From assembly GCA_024195265.1 (NCBI GenBank), contig JAJLRJ010000008.1, positions 5,431,017 through 5,495,016 on the forward strand: a stretch of 64,000 nucleotides of DNA, given 5' to 3'. A model generated the notes under the pieces. That model was not told the DNA's origin and did no database searches. It worked only from the letters and a program-made list of their open reading frames with translations. This stretch comes from Dendrophyllia cribrosa (taxonomy: Eukaryota; Cnidaria; Anthozoa; Scleractinia; Dendrophylliidae). Below are positions 44,280-58,000 of this stretch, one piece after another. How positions within the stretch are numbered: the first letter of the stretch is position 1; the number at the start of each line of letters is the position of its first letter. A program made the position numbers and the translations under genes.

Positions 44280-46650
44280 GTGTCACGATTTTGCATGCAA
44301 ATTTATTCACGCATATTTTAAATTGTGTATTTCCGGTTCACAGCTTTGATTTTTACACTTCCGGTTTAGTGACTTCCGGCTACTCTCACTTCCGGCAAAA
44401 CATCGTTACTGAAGTGTCACGACAGCGTCTCCTACAACCCTACTCACATCAGTAATGTTCACGTCAGGTATATATTATCTTCACAACAATGACTGGCTTC
44501 GTTGTGGTGCAGCCTTCATTTATAAAACATTCAATAGTAACGTGGTTTGCAGGTACGATGACTGAATTCTCCATGTCGGACGTCTTCTTATCTTGTTTAA
44601 ATTTTTAAAGTTTAAATTGCTTCTTTTCTTATGGTACATTGAAGTATAAAACAAATGTTTGATACGCATGCGCATGACAAACATTTTCCGTCATTTGGTC
44701 TTATTGGTGTATAAGTCAGTCCTGTATTTCTCCCACAGAGGTGAACGTTGCTTTTATACACAGCATACAACTTGAAGCCGAATTTGTCGCGATTCTGAAA
44801 AAACTAAGAGCTATTTTTAATCAGAGTTCTTCCGAGGCAAAAATGTCAAAGATCGATATCTCGCACTCGCAATTTATTTCCCGTTTTACTGCCGATTCTT
44901 TGTAATGTCTGTATCGGAGCAGTCCTCGCTGCCTGTGGTGAGTAATTTCAAGACTTTTTTCAAGAAAGAACAATAGAAACACACGGCAAAACGGCGTCGT
45001 TACTTCAACCCATCAGATTTAATAAAACATCTGGACTTTGAGACTGGACTTCTGTGGATTATGGACTAGGGAATGCGTGTCATATTAATGTAGATTTTTA
45101 CTGACTTTATTGCTTTTTGTGGTTACTAGGTTACTAGTAACCACTATGCTGTCGCCTGTGTAAGTAAGTCCGACTTTCCGAAGCGCGAAGTCGTGCCAAG
45201 TTCACCCGATTGCTGTACGATGAGACAGTTCTGATAGCTTCGGATTAGACGACTCGATTGTCAAGGCAGTTCTGTTTGTACGTGCGCGCTTTGGATTCGT
45301 GGAAAAGGTAAACGGAGCTTTCTCGTTATTTTTACTGCTTTACCAAGCACAGCTTTTACCAAATGTGGCCAAGTATTGTTTTCAAATATTATTTTAGGTA
45401 TTTTCGTGGTTTGGAAAAAGGTTTAAGTGAAAAATCGAGCTGTGAATCGAAGTGTTTGTTAGCAGACCATGAGCTATCCGAACTCATGATTCAAACGCCG
45501 CCAGCATTTCATTTCTGTACCTTTGACCATTCAGAACTGTTTTTTTTTATTAGCGAAAGCATTATTATACGAATCATTTTTCCGGATAAGATTGGCATTC
45601 TATTACACAGGAAAAGTCGGCGATTTTAGAAAGCATAATAAAAATAGGTTGCTGAATTGAATTATTTTGTGATGTTTATTATATTTTCGCAGACGCTAGC
45701 CGGTTCCTCGCAGTAATTAGGATACAATATATCGCCAAGACCTCCAGAAGCAGAAAATCACTGAATTCTGAAAAGTGTTTGACTCTTTTAATCAAAGGAA
45801 AGACATTTTCATTCAAGGAAATATGAGTTTCATTCAAAAGTTTTGACCTTTTATAGAAAATATATTTTAGATTCAGTGATTATAAAAACAGCTTGATATC
45901 AAATTACATTTGACATAAAATTTGCACAAAGCAAAATTGTGTATTTGCGACAACACTTTGAAGAAACTGTGAAGCTTGGAAAAAACTTATTACAGATGGC
46001 AAAATCAAAGCATTTTTTTTAAAGAACCATCTTTAAGTTATGGAAACATTTCATTTCGATTTGGTCTTAAAATCACGGAAAGATTTTAGTGAATGCGTCA
46101 CGCAACGTTTATTTACAAAATGTTTGACCAATTCATAGCAATTCTCACCAAAGATTTGAAATCTTTAAAAAAATCCCGGATCTCCTGAATGCGATTTCCT
46201 GTTTATTTAGGGCCTACAAAAAGTTAATGGCCATCTGGGCAGGAGGGGGTATCTGGGTTAAAAATCAAGGTGCGAGGGTTGGTCGGCCTGGCCGAGAAAT
46301 CTGGGCGGGGGAGGGGTAAAAAAATATTGCATCCGTCGGGGGGGGGGGGGGATTTTTTCTGGAATAACCCATTTTACACTGGTTGCATGCGATTAAGTAA
46401 CACAGGAAAACTACATCTTTATATTGATTATCAAATTTCTTTTTACAGCATGTCATCTACTGCCTATTTTTTTAAGTAGTCTTTTTAAATGTAACAGAAA
46501 TAATTCACAGCTTGGAAAGTTATAGACGAGTGTGGATTTGATCGGAATCAATAAATTAAATATTAAAAGCGAGCACAGAAAAATTGGTAACTTCAATCGC
46601 GCGTCTTAGAGTCTCTTGCGCATGAGTATAGGCTAAGTGTAGCCTCTTGT
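44280..46650 (+). repeat. Large tandem duplication, copy A (about 2.37 kb)
   Basis: From GTGTCACGATTTTGCATGCA to AAGTGTAGCCTCTTGT; repeated in the same orientation at 46659-48894. Copy A has about 135 bp (within 46420-46570) missing from copy B. An 88-codon frame (45363-45629) is shared. Confidence 0.95.
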
Positions 46651-46658
46651 TTTTTTTT

Positions 46659-48894
46659 GTGTCACGATTTTGCATGCAAATTTATTCACGCATATTTTAA
46701 ATTGTGCATTTCCGGTTCACAGCTTTGCTTTTTACACTTCCGGTGTAGTGACTTCCGGCTACTCTCACTTCCGGCAAAACATCGTTACTGAAGTGTCACG
46801 ACAGCGTCTCCTACAACCCTACTCACATTAGTAATGTTCACGTCAGGTATATATTATTTTCACAAGAATGACTGGCTTCATTGTGGTACAGCCTTCGTTT
46901 ATAAAACATTCAAAAGTAACGTGGTTTGCAGGTACGATGACTGAATGAAAAAAGTAACTCTTTTCTATGTCGGACGTCTTCTTATCTTGTTTAAATTATT
47001 AAAATATAAATTGCTTCTTTTCTTATGGTACATTGAAGTATAAGACAAATGTTTGATACGCATGCGCATGACAAACATTTTCCGTCATTTGGTCTTATTG
47101 GTGTATAAGTCAGTCCTGTATTTCTCCCATAGAGGTGAACGTTGCTTTTATACACAGCATACAACTTGAGGCCGAATTTGTTGCGATTCTGAAAAAACTA
47201 AGAGCTATTTTTAATCAGAGTTCTTCCGAGGCAAAAATGCCAAACATCGATCTCTCGCACTGATAAGCATATTGTCAATTTATTTCCCGTTTTACTGCCG
47301 ATTCTTTGCAATGTCTGTATCGGAGCAGTCCTCGCTTCCTGTGGTGAGTAATTTCAAGACTTTTTTCAAGAAAGAACAATAGAAACACACGGCAAAACAG
47401 CGTCGTTACCTCAGTAAATCAGATTAAATAAAAAATTTGGACTTTGCGACTGGACTTCTGTGGATTATGGACTGGGGAATGCGTGTCATATTAATGTCGA
47501 TTTTTACTGACTTTATTACTTTTTGTGGTCACTAGGTTACTAGTAACCACTATGTTGTCACCTGTGTAAGTAAGTACGACTTTCCGAAGCGCGAAGTTGT
47601 GCCAAGTTCACCCGATTGCTGTACGATGAGACAGTTCTGATAGCTTCGGATTAGACGACTCGATTGTCAAGGAAGTTCTGTTTGTACGTGCGCGCTTAAT
47701 TTGGATCCGTGGGAAAGGTAAACGGAGCTTTCTCGTTCTTTTTACTACTTTACCAAGCACAGCTTTCACCAAATGTGGCCAAGTATTGTTTTCAAAGATT
47801 ATTTTAGGTGCTTTCGTGGTTTGGAAAAAGGTTTTAGTGAAAAATCGAGCTCTGAATCGAAGTGTTTGTTTGCAGACCATGAGCTATCCGAACTCATGAT
47901 TCAAACGCCGCCAGCATTTCATTTCTGTACCTTTGACCATTCAGAACTGTTTTTTTTTATTAGCGAAAGCATTATGCGAATTATTTTTCCGGATAAGATT
48001 GGCATTCTATTACACAGGAAAAGTCGGCGATTTTAGAAAGCATAATAAAAATAGGTTGCTGAATTGAATTATTTTGTGATGTTTATTATATTTTCGCAGA
48101 CGCTAGCCGGTTCCTCGCAGTAATTAGGATACAACAAATCGCCAAGACTTCTAGAAGCAGAAAATTACTGAATTCTGAAAGGTGTTTGACTCTTTTAATC
48201 AAAGGAAAGACATTTTCATTCAAGGAAATATGAGTTTCATTCAAAAGTTTCGACCTTTTATAGAAAATATATTTTGGATTCAGTGGCCATATAAAAAATT
48301 TAAAAACAGCTTGCTATCAAATTACATTTGACATAAAATTTGCATAAAGCAAATTGTGTATTTGCGACAACACTTTGAAGAAACTGTGAAGCCTGGAAAA
48401 AACTTATTATAGATGACAAAATCAAAGCATTTTTTTAAAGAACCAGCCTTAAGTTATGGAAACATTTCATTTCGATTTGGTCTTAAAATCACGGAAAGAT
48501 TTTAGTGAATGCGTCACGCAACGTTTATTTACAAAATGTTTGACCAATTCATAGCAATTCTCACCAAAGATTTGAAAACTTTTAAAAAATCCCGGATCTC
48601 CTGAATGCGATTTCCTGTTTATTTAGAGCCTTCAAAAAGTTTATGGCAATCCGGACAGGAGGGGGTATCTGGGTTAAAAATCAAGGTGCGAGGGTTGGTC
48701 GGCCTGGCAGGGAAATCCGGGCGGGGGAGGGGTAAAAAAACATTGCATCCGTCGGGGTGGGGGGATTTTTTCTGGAATAAACCATTTTACACCGGTTGCA
48801 TGCGATTTAGTAACACAGAAAAACTATTGGTAACTTCAATCAACGCGTCTTAGAGTCTCGCGCGCATGAGTATAGGCTAAGTGTAGCCTCTTGT
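46659..48894 (+). repeat. Large tandem duplication, copy B (about 2.24 kb)
   Basis: Roughly 95% similar to copy A by eye, with small indels and the 135-bp deletion. The matching frame is 47773-48036 (87 codons); its differences from copy A are almost all amino-acid changing, arguing against selection on a protein. Confidence 0.95.
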
Positions 48895-49999
48895 TAAAAT
48901 TCAATTTCTTTCGAGTGGCGGTAAAGTTTTTATCCAGCAAACCCGCGCAGCGTTTTTTGTTTTCGTTCTTTTAAATCAAAGAATATTGAATCCTTGTCGG
49001 TAAAGTTACTGCACAAAACACAGCTTTTCCGGCCAGGCGTGCGTTTCTCAAAAGTCCCGAAGACTTTTCGGGCCCGTAAGCTATTTTTAAAATGTAGTTT
49101 CTAACGAAAGGCGTTGAAGTTTTTAGCTCACAAATCAGCTAAAGTTGTGTAGTAAACCTAAGATTTTATTGCTTAGCTTTCAAAATCAACAAAAACCGAA
49201 TCTTTATTGGTAAACATTCTCAGGTAACACAGCTTTTCGTGTCCGAAAAGTTTTCGGGACTTTCGAGAAACGCGCGTGCGCACGGTGCGCGTGGTGTTAT
49301 CGGACGGATGTAGTATGTTTTCCATTCTTCCCACGACACCCTGCAGTCCGCTTACCGGCGCACGAGGCGCTATCGATTTGTTTTGTCACACACAGGATTG
49401 CCGCTGCATTATTCAAAGCATCAAATTTGCGCCTGCACTCACCTCGTTGCTAAGTTCTGCCAGGGGAATGATGATGTGATCTTTGCAGTGAGTTGTTGTT
49501 GGATTCGGGTGTTACTGGCGAGTGCTGGCGAAACCCTGGTGCCACACCCTTGGAGACGGGAACTGAACGACAATGGAGGGGGCAGATCGCTTACTGTGTT
49601 CTCTGCTTCCATAGTTGACGTAGGGCTTTTAAACGCGCACACCAGCCCACTCTCGTCTTTGTAACCCGTTTTTGGGCGGCGTTAAGGAGCTGACCTGTAA
49701 TAACTAGGCTACCCCGAAAAAAAAAACCTACTTGGTATTTTATTTACCCACATATCACGGATAAGTTCAAGACTAGTTTAAACGTGAACTTGCAAAATAC
49801 AGAATAAAACTGATTGAATTACGACTACGAGACTTTTGTATTTGTCCGTTTAGAGGCACCATAAATCTCCATTAGACGGGAGTTCACTACATGAATAAAG
49901 AATTTGAAGGACTGTAGTCTCCGTCCTTAGTTGAGCGTTGAAAGCCATTCTTGCCCTGAAGCCGGAGCACAAGCTGGCACACGGATGGCGAGAATTAAT
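48895..49999. other. Intergenic, decayed inverted repeat and a GC-richer segment
   Basis: 49025-49275 has AACACAGCTTTTCCGG / ACACAGCTTTTCGTGTCC and AGTCCCGAAGACTTTTCGGG blocks related to 40930-41120. 49276-49680 is GC-richer with overlapping open frames on both strands but no recognisable protein; a promoter-like CpG-rich segment is possible. Confidence 0.35.
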
Positions 50000-50152
50000 A
50001 GGCCTTTATCACGCGGCGGCCATGTTGACTCCCCAGAGAATAAAATGCTTTGTTTTTGCCCGCCCAATCTCGTTATCAACTTTTTCACTGCGAAGCTGGG
50101 CGGCGTAAATCTTTTGTTTTTTATACAAAATGGCGGGGCGTGATAAAGGCCT
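50000..50152. mobile_element. MITE with AGGCCTTTATCACGC termini (153 bp)
   Basis: Left AGGCCTTTATCACGCGGCGG and right GCGTGATAAAGGCCT are inverted; GGCGGCCATGTTG and CAAAATGGCGGGG are subterminal. Confidence 0.8.
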
Positions 50153-51799
50153 TTGAAGAAATCCGCGTTGGCTTGTTGTGATGGGTTTATTTGTCTTGAA
50201 TTCTGATTGGTTCATTGGATTATCTGTTCCGATTGATTTGTTGAACACCACTCTTAATGGCATTGTTTTTGATCCGTTACCAGCTTAAAGAACACAAGCT
50301 GCGCGATCCCGATACAGACTGCAATGACTTCAACATTGTTTATTCTGAACACCTCACAAAATGTACCATTTCCAGTTATAAAAATAAGATTACTTTGATG
50401 TGCGTATGGATAAGCTTGCTGTTAAATAACAAGGTATTGCTACTTGACTTTGCCATACAGGAGCTTTAAGTTCTCTGTAAATTTCAACAGCTCGTGTTTC
50501 AAAAAACCTATTTTGTACCAAAGCACTGAAAAGAAAACTCGATCCTCAGTCAAAGCGATACTCAACTTGTTTAAAACAAAGTATAACTACTTTACCTTTT
50601 AAAAAGGAGTTCGTTATTAACTGGCTTTACCCTAAACATCAATCACATCATTACAATACGAGGTCCCACGAGTATCGAGAAAGTCGGGTAAGGGAAACGT
50701 CCAAGCGAGCGCCAAAATAGAGGCCACGCGCGGGCAAGGCGCAAGGCACGGGCAAGGCGGAAAATCTGCTTGCGGCAAGCGATTTTCGCGCACGTTCGCG
50801 AGTTTCACTCGCTCGACTTTCCGCGAGAATAAAGACAGACAACTCGTGGCGTGTCAAATGATGTTACGAATGAGAGGCATTGCTGCATATGTTGCGAATG
50901 ACAGGCATTGCTGCTTATCACGAATTATTCCTCTTCACCTGGAATATAAGAAATACTCAACTCTGTATTTAAATAATAAAATTTGTTACGCGTGAATACC
51001 GCAAATTGTAGAAGAATTTGGTACTGTGTGATTTCAAATTTTTCAAATTAGGCCATCCCAATATAGGGTATTGTTTCCCATTGCTCTTCCATTTGTGTTG
51101 TTTTCATCAAAACCCAAGTTTATCTGTACCAAATGTTGAGGGATTATTTTAATAAAGTTCTCAAACAGGCTACTTAAACGCAGTCAAATTGTTTGAAAGA
51201 ATATAAAGTCTGTAATGCATACGTTTTTTATCGGAAACATGATTGGCCGGGGGATCTCACTCGTCGGGCGGTAAAACTGGATATTAGGTCGGTTGGGCGA
51301 TGGGAAATAAAACAATTTATTTGGATGGCATTAGAACTATGCTTAACGAGATGTAATTATTTTTAAATATGCTATGATGCTTTTTAAGTTAATGACACTG
51401 CTGGAACTTTACTGATGAAGCATATAACATAAGTACAATTTGTACAGCAATAACTTAATTTTCTCCACAAAAACACAAGATTACAATAATTTTCAATCCA
51501 AACAAAGTTACTATGGATTTAAAAAGTCGAACAGTTTAAAGCGATTTGAAAAGTTAAAATCATTGTAATATCCTAGCTTGGTAAGATTAAGAACCTCAAA
51601 ATGGAATTTCATAACAAATAACATAGTCATTTAATTTAAAATAGCAATCCAGTGCTGTAAATAAATTTGATTGTTAAATAAATGATACTTTGCTAAAATG
51701 TAATGACCCAGCATTGACCACATTCTCATGGTTTAACTGCAAGAATAACTAGCAAACAATTGAACCTTGAGAATGTGAGCATATGAAGTTTAAAGTTGT
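50153..51799. other. 3' flank of PSPH, no other gene
   Basis: A GC-rich repeat-like block (50690-50870, GGGCAAGGCG-type) interrupts AT-rich DNA. Minus-strand AATAAA is present at 51316-51321, about 480 bp past the PSPH stop, a candidate poly(A) signal. Confidence 0.4.
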
Positions 51800-52045
51800 T
51801 TAGTATCTGGTGCCATTAATATGGGTTTCTGTCCCATTCATCCCATTTAGATGAGTTTCTTTTCCATTTATGTCATTTAGTCGACTTTCTTTTTTATTCA
51901 TGCCGTTTAGATGAGCTTCTGTTCCATTCACAGTGTGCGACGTTTGAAGTTCTTTCAAAAGTTCTTTGAAATCAGTAACAAACCATGGAGCTTGTGATTT
52001 CACTTTTTCTCTTACAACATTTCCTCCAAAGCCAATGAACATGTC
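51800..52045 (-). CDS. PSPH: PSPH terminal exon with repeat tail
   Basis: The acceptor is CTTTTTTCAG. Encodes DMFIGFGGNVVREKVKSQAP, WFVTDFKELLKEL, then a low-complexity tail to the stop at 51800-51802. Confidence 0.95.
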   Translation of the reverse strand, partial: DMFIGFGGNVVREKVKSQAPWFVTDFKELLKELQTSHTVNGTEAHLNGMNKKESRLNDINGKETHLNGMNGTETHINGTRY

Positions 52046-55000
52046 CTGAAAAAAGGAAGTTGCACACAGTTATTCCTTCGATTCCACCACCGTAACGCTA
52101 ATAACATCATTATAATACCCACTTTTTGGACAAGAAGAGGTCTGTCATTGACCAAAAAAAAAAAAACATTCATTACTGTTCTTGTACTGTTCAGAAAAAC
52201 AAAGTTTGATTACTGGACTGGTTTAGTGCACACCATTTGTATCACATTTAAGTGTCTGCTTACAGCCATGCTCCGTCACGCGTGACGAGTATTTTTTAAA
52301 ATTTGAACGTAGTTTTAAGTTTACGCGTCGGTTTTGTAAATTCATTCCCAGATTCGGAATTCCCGTGAGAATTTTTTCGCATTTTCGGAAACAAAGAGTA
52401 ACAAAATATCATTTTATTTGAAATGTTACATATCCGAGCAATATTAGGTTGTTTATGTGTGCAGCGAAGTTGTTTTTCCGTTAACTCGTGACTTTCAAAG
52501 TGTTTTCCAGAGAGATCTTCAAGGTTTCTTTCAAATCTCGGACGTTACAAAGAAATATTCAAATGCTCATTTCAGTCTCGTGGATTACTGGTCACGCGTG
52601 ACGTAGCATAGCTGTAAGGCCAGTTTACACATGCAATCTTTGATGCAATTTTTGTTGCGCTTTCCAATGCAAGTAAAACTAGAGATAATTTCTGTGCGAT
52701 ATTTGCTGCATTTACCTCTGCAATAGTGAAGCAGGAAATTGTGCCTAAATCGCTGGCTACTTTACTCCAGACCTGGAATTTTCATTGCGAGCTTGCACAA
52801 AACAAAAGTTACATTAAAAAGTGCATAAAAAATTACATGACTGTGCAAACTGCCTGTTTGTGTGAAGTTAAAAACAGTATTGAGTGTGTGTGTGTGTGGC
52901 TAGGCGCAAGATCCTATGTCGGCTTAGGAGAGGTACCCGCCCATTGGGATGTCCTTTAGGAGGCAATGGGGACTGAGTGCTCTGCAGCAAGGATTTCTGA
53001 AAGAGAAAATACTCACTGCTGTTGGGTATGTTTCCAGATCTGTGGCTCCATCACCAATCATGACCAAACTGACCAGAAAAACAAATAAATACACATCATC
53101 AAAATGTATCTTGTAGCCAACAAGATTTGTTTGACTTAAGCGAATGATACACGGTACAACAACGTACAACATTGGTTGCTCAACAAATGTTGTACTACAT
53201 TGGTTGCTCAACAAATGTTGTACTATGTTGCAACTTGTTGAATGAGTAACAAACACATTCAACATTTTAAAACGATTGACTGACGCCGTTCAACAAGTTG
53301 CAACTTGTTGAACGGAATAGAGCCAAGTTCTATTTTCGTTCAACAACGTTCAACATGTTGAACGGCATATTTCAACATTCAACATCAAATGATACACTGT
53401 CAACATTTGTTGAACAGCGGCTGCAACATTTGTTGCTCAACAAATGTTGAACCGTGTATCACTGGCTTTAGACTGCAAAACAGTTTTTTTTTTTCCTGCT
53501 CGCTAACAAACACAAAGTGTCAAAAGCGTGGATACTTGTGCGGCGGGAAAAGTATTTTTTAGCATCTCTCCCCAGTGCCACTCTCTGTTTTCACACTTGC
53601 TCCAGACCTTTCATTCAAAGACTGTGCGCATTTGTGTGACCAATGCAAAAAACACAACTGTTTTGCAGTTTTTGTTTGACTGGCCTGCCCATACTCAGTT
53701 TTTCTAGTTTTTCAGCTTACACAAAGACATAAAAGGGTTTGGAGATGCAGTTCTCAAATTAGCAAAAACTGTGGTATTTTTTGTTTAATGGTTTGTATGG
53801 GAATATCTAATAATATAGACCACTTTCATAATGGCGGCCGATTTATTTATTCTTTTATATGTATGTTAATTAGCCTCACTGGCCTCATTTTAGAGTAAAA
53901 ATTCTTTTGAATTTTGCACATGTTACCGAGGCCAGTGAGGCTAATTAACATACATATAAAAGAATAAATAAATCGGCCGCCATTATGAAAGTGGTCTATT
54001 AAAGGATATGCTTAACATCCCAGCGTACAATCTCCTTCTAGCAGGTCTTTCTATACAGCATTTATAGTAGATTTGTATTGTAAATTGCTGCAAAAAGCCA
54101 TGGTGGAGTGTGAATAAAGTATTATATTATTATTAAAAGAGTTGGATATGTTCAGCAGAAGAAACTTGCTAAATTGTAAGGTATGACATATTCTATATTA
54201 ACAAAAAGGATTCACTCCAACTCAATGGATAATAATTGAAGGGCCCGGGGCATAACCAGCCTATGTTGCTTTTTGAGCGTTTTTACTTTTTTTCTCGCTC
54301 AGATTTGCCTAATTTTATCGTACAACGAATAATATCACAAACCCTTGTCGAATTTGCACTAATCCTAAGAAACTGGACTAATTTCACCTGAAAAAAGCAG
54401 AGTGCTGGTCTTCTAGTGGTTGTTTACATTCAGAGCGTGATTTCGACGCCATTACAGCAGATTGGCCGTGAGAATATGCGACCGCAATACTTCTGACCCG
54501 CGCCAACGACATGAACGGAAATACCGTTATTTACGCGCGCCTGGTTCATTATCGATCGCGAGCTCGCTACGGCAAACACATCGTCTGTAGCGTGCGTGTG
54601 AGCCAATATGTTTAAGGCCCGTCCGGCGATTGAAGGACATCATTAAGTCCGGAAATCCGTAAGTCTCTAGCACCTCTCAAAGAAACGAGTCGTGTTTCTT
54701 GCCTAAATCTCTATTTCACGCTCGAGGTGAAAATAGACGTTGGTGGACGAGGCGAGCCGGCGGGAAAGTCAGGAATCACTTCGGATCAGAAAAGGGGCAG
54801 CGTTGTGAGTTGTGGGCCATTTCCCATCCCGTGCCGTAGTCGAAATGCCCGATATCCGAAGTGCTTCGAAACTTCTAATATTTTCCGTATTTCGTTTGGC
54901 GGACATTCCGTTTTCGCCATTGATATCCCGACATGCTTTGCGACAGTGGCAGATAGGTCGACTTTGAGTGGTCGCGCGGGAGATTGAAATACAGCGTTGG

Positions 55001-58000
55001 GCAGCTCAAAGTGAGTTCTTGCGGCCGGGTGAAATTCAGCAAGACGGGCAAAGACTATGAGCCGGCAGCGGAGGACCGGGAGTGCTTCTTAAAGGAGGTC
55101 CGTAACGATAAGGGAGATGGTGCGAATCTAAGTGGCTGACTATCGGTGATAAAAATGAAGCGATTTTGAGGGAATGAACTTCGGGATTTATTTTTCTTGA
55201 GCGGGATTCAGCGGTAAGGGCCCAAACTTGGCCATCTGAAGTGAAAAATCAGCGTAAAATCGAGAAATTCGGGTAAACCTTGGGATTCATTTTTTCGAGC
55301 GGGATTCAGCGGGAGACATGCAGATTTTTTTTTTGCATGCGTTAATTCTTGAAAACGACGGAAAAAAAAAAACAACAGAAAAAAATCTGAACAATGTTTT
55401 GCAACTAATTTGTAGTTCACATGCCAAAAATGGACAAATCTGAGCGAGAAAAATAAAAAACGACCTCAAAAGCAACACAGGCTGGATATACCCCAAGCCC
55501 TTCAATTATCCATTGAGTTGTTGTGAATCCTTTCTACAATGAGTACATGTATGTTAATAGTCTGGGTTTAAAACGACACTGATATTTCATTGAGATAAAA
55601 GCCAACTGTCTCACTTTTTGTATCCATACTTCGCTTTCAAAAGCTTCACAACCCGCGTCTTTCCTCCAGATTCCGAGGTTGGCTCATTCTCATCAAAACC
55701 AGCAAAATGACCTGAATAAAATGAGATAAATACAAAAGTGTGATTCACTACAGAACCCATAAACAGAACTTAACTGTCACCTCTCTATAATTTATTTATA
55801 GCGAAAACAGCAAAAGAAATAAACAGAACTAAAAAAAAATTAACTTCAATAGCTATTATAAAGAAACAAGATGTCTACAAGAACAGTCATCTGTGCTGAG
55901 AAATGTTTTCTGGGTCCTAGTTCTGTGAGTACTGAAACACATTGTACTGGTATTTCATTGTTTAGGAAGTTTTGTATTTTAATCTTGTTTTGCAGTTATA
56001 TTGTTTTCCGTCTTTTGTTTCTTTTCTTTCACGTCATTTGTTCGTCGGTACTCACAGAAACTACCTGTTTTCTTCTAATAATAGGACAATATTGCTTCCA
56101 TTATCTTTTGAAATTGACTACTGTAGAACTACATTGAAAGCAATGATTGTGCAAAACTCTTCACTTGTTATGTTAACATAACAGCTTGTTTGGAAACATA
56201 CCTTCTTCATCAAACAGAAGTCTGTTGGCAAAAATGTTTTCACTGGGTATGTTAAGTTCTTTTGCGGCACGCTGTATAATCCTTTTAAACCCACCAGATA
56301 CAAGATAAACTGGAGTGCCTTGATCATGAAGTGTTTTCACCAGTTCCCTACAAAAATGTAACAGTGTTAGATGACTGACACACCTGCTAAGGTACAATGT
56401 TTTTGCATACATTTCATTTGTGCTTATTTCTTATTCTGAGAATTACAATATCTCCCAGGTGGCAACTTTCTTTATTCTTGTAATGTTTCTGTTTTACATG
56501 TGATTAAAATTGAAAAACCTTAAAAGCACTAGGAATAATGAATATCATAGCCAAGCCTACCTTATTCCTGGTGTCAGATGAAGAGGACTTTTCTCCATAA
56601 ATTTATCAAGCTTATAAAGATAAAAATAAATAACAGCAATGGGGGATGAGTTAATAATGAAGTGATGAATATAAACTATAAGTAGTAATTTGCTGTCAGG
56701 ACTGATTGTGGATCTGACTGCCTCCCTGATAAGGACTTCTGTATGGTAATAACATTTTTGCAGGTTTAAATGTTTTGGTACCTTGTATTTTGTTCCCCAC
56801 AGACTACCCGTCCAGAGGTGCAACAATGAATGGGGGAGCAAGGTGGGGGAAGGGATGTGATATATTATTATACAGTCATGTAGAAGTAAGACAATAATAA
56901 TAGTAAAGAGAAAAAAGGTTGGGTTTTTTCCCATTAGTGTTTTGACTATTGTAACCTACGGATTGTAGCCTGATCATAAATAGTTAACAGTTTGTTTCGG
57001 TTGAAACAAAACAAAATTTTTAATTTAAGAACAGCCTATGCATAGCTGCCTTTATCCCTCAAGAAAAATTTGGAAGGGGCATCTGTGATTTATCATTGAT
57101 ACAATGTAATTATGTGCAAGACAATGTGTTTTTGTCCAGAATGTAGCAGAACTGATCTGATTGGTTCTTAGCTTTGTCCCACTGTGTCTTGTGAAATGTC
57201 GGACTTTAATTGGTTGTTGTTTGCATGGGCTGCCAGGGCTCAGTTAATGATTGTACTATGCAGCTTCCATTTCACTTGTGTGTTGTGCTTTGATCCACAA
57301 CAAAAATTAATAGTTATTGATCGAATCAAGTTTTCGTGATTTTGTTTTTGTGTGCATTGAGTGATAGCAATATTGTTGTAAATTTGGATAACAATATTTA
57401 TTTCAAAGCAGTTGCTGTTAGCCAGGAGTGACAATATACTCAGTCTGTCCATTAACAAATCATAACCAAAGACCCACTTATCACAGAAGCTGTGTAAATG
57501 TAACTGTTGAAGAATAAATCTGAGTCAAATGTTCTTGTTGTAAACATGAACTAAAAACGAATGCCAGTCTCGCATTTTAGAAAATCAAAAAGTCGCAGAG
57601 AAAAATGCTGGTCTCGCCATATTCTTATAAAGGCTTGAATTTACTATTTGCTAGCCTTAAAATATAATTCTTTCTGATGTTCAAAAAGTGAATGCTAAGA
57701 TTATGTTTGTCCTGTTTAACTGATTGTGGTTAAAAGCATTCCTAGAACTGCAGTTTTTAAATCTTCTTTATTTTTTTTTGCTACAATTAATTTGCTCAAT
57801 TTTTCTCTTCTCTTATATGAAAATGTAGTCACAAATCAGGTAGCAATGTAGTAAACTACAGGCCCTGGTTAATCAAAAGGTGGATAGTGCTAGCCACCAG
57901 ATAAATCACTATCCAGTGAATAACACAATAATGGTTTAAATTTGTTAATGCTTATCCACTGGATAGTGATTTATCCGGTGGACAGCACTATCCACTTTTT

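Noticed and set aside
45363..48036. Paired 88/87-codon frames (45363-45629, 47773-48036) as duplicated genes
   Set aside because: The nucleotide differences between the two are almost all amino-acid changing and one synonymous; no domain is recognised. The match is explained by the surrounding 2.3-kb duplication.
49276..49664. GC-richer segment with overlapping frames as a gene
   Set aside because: Open frames on both strands conflict and no protein family was recognised; kept only as an uncharacterised segment.
51809..51928. CRISPR-like array
   Set aside because: The 30-bp repeats are contiguous coding units without spacers, in a eukaryotic gene.
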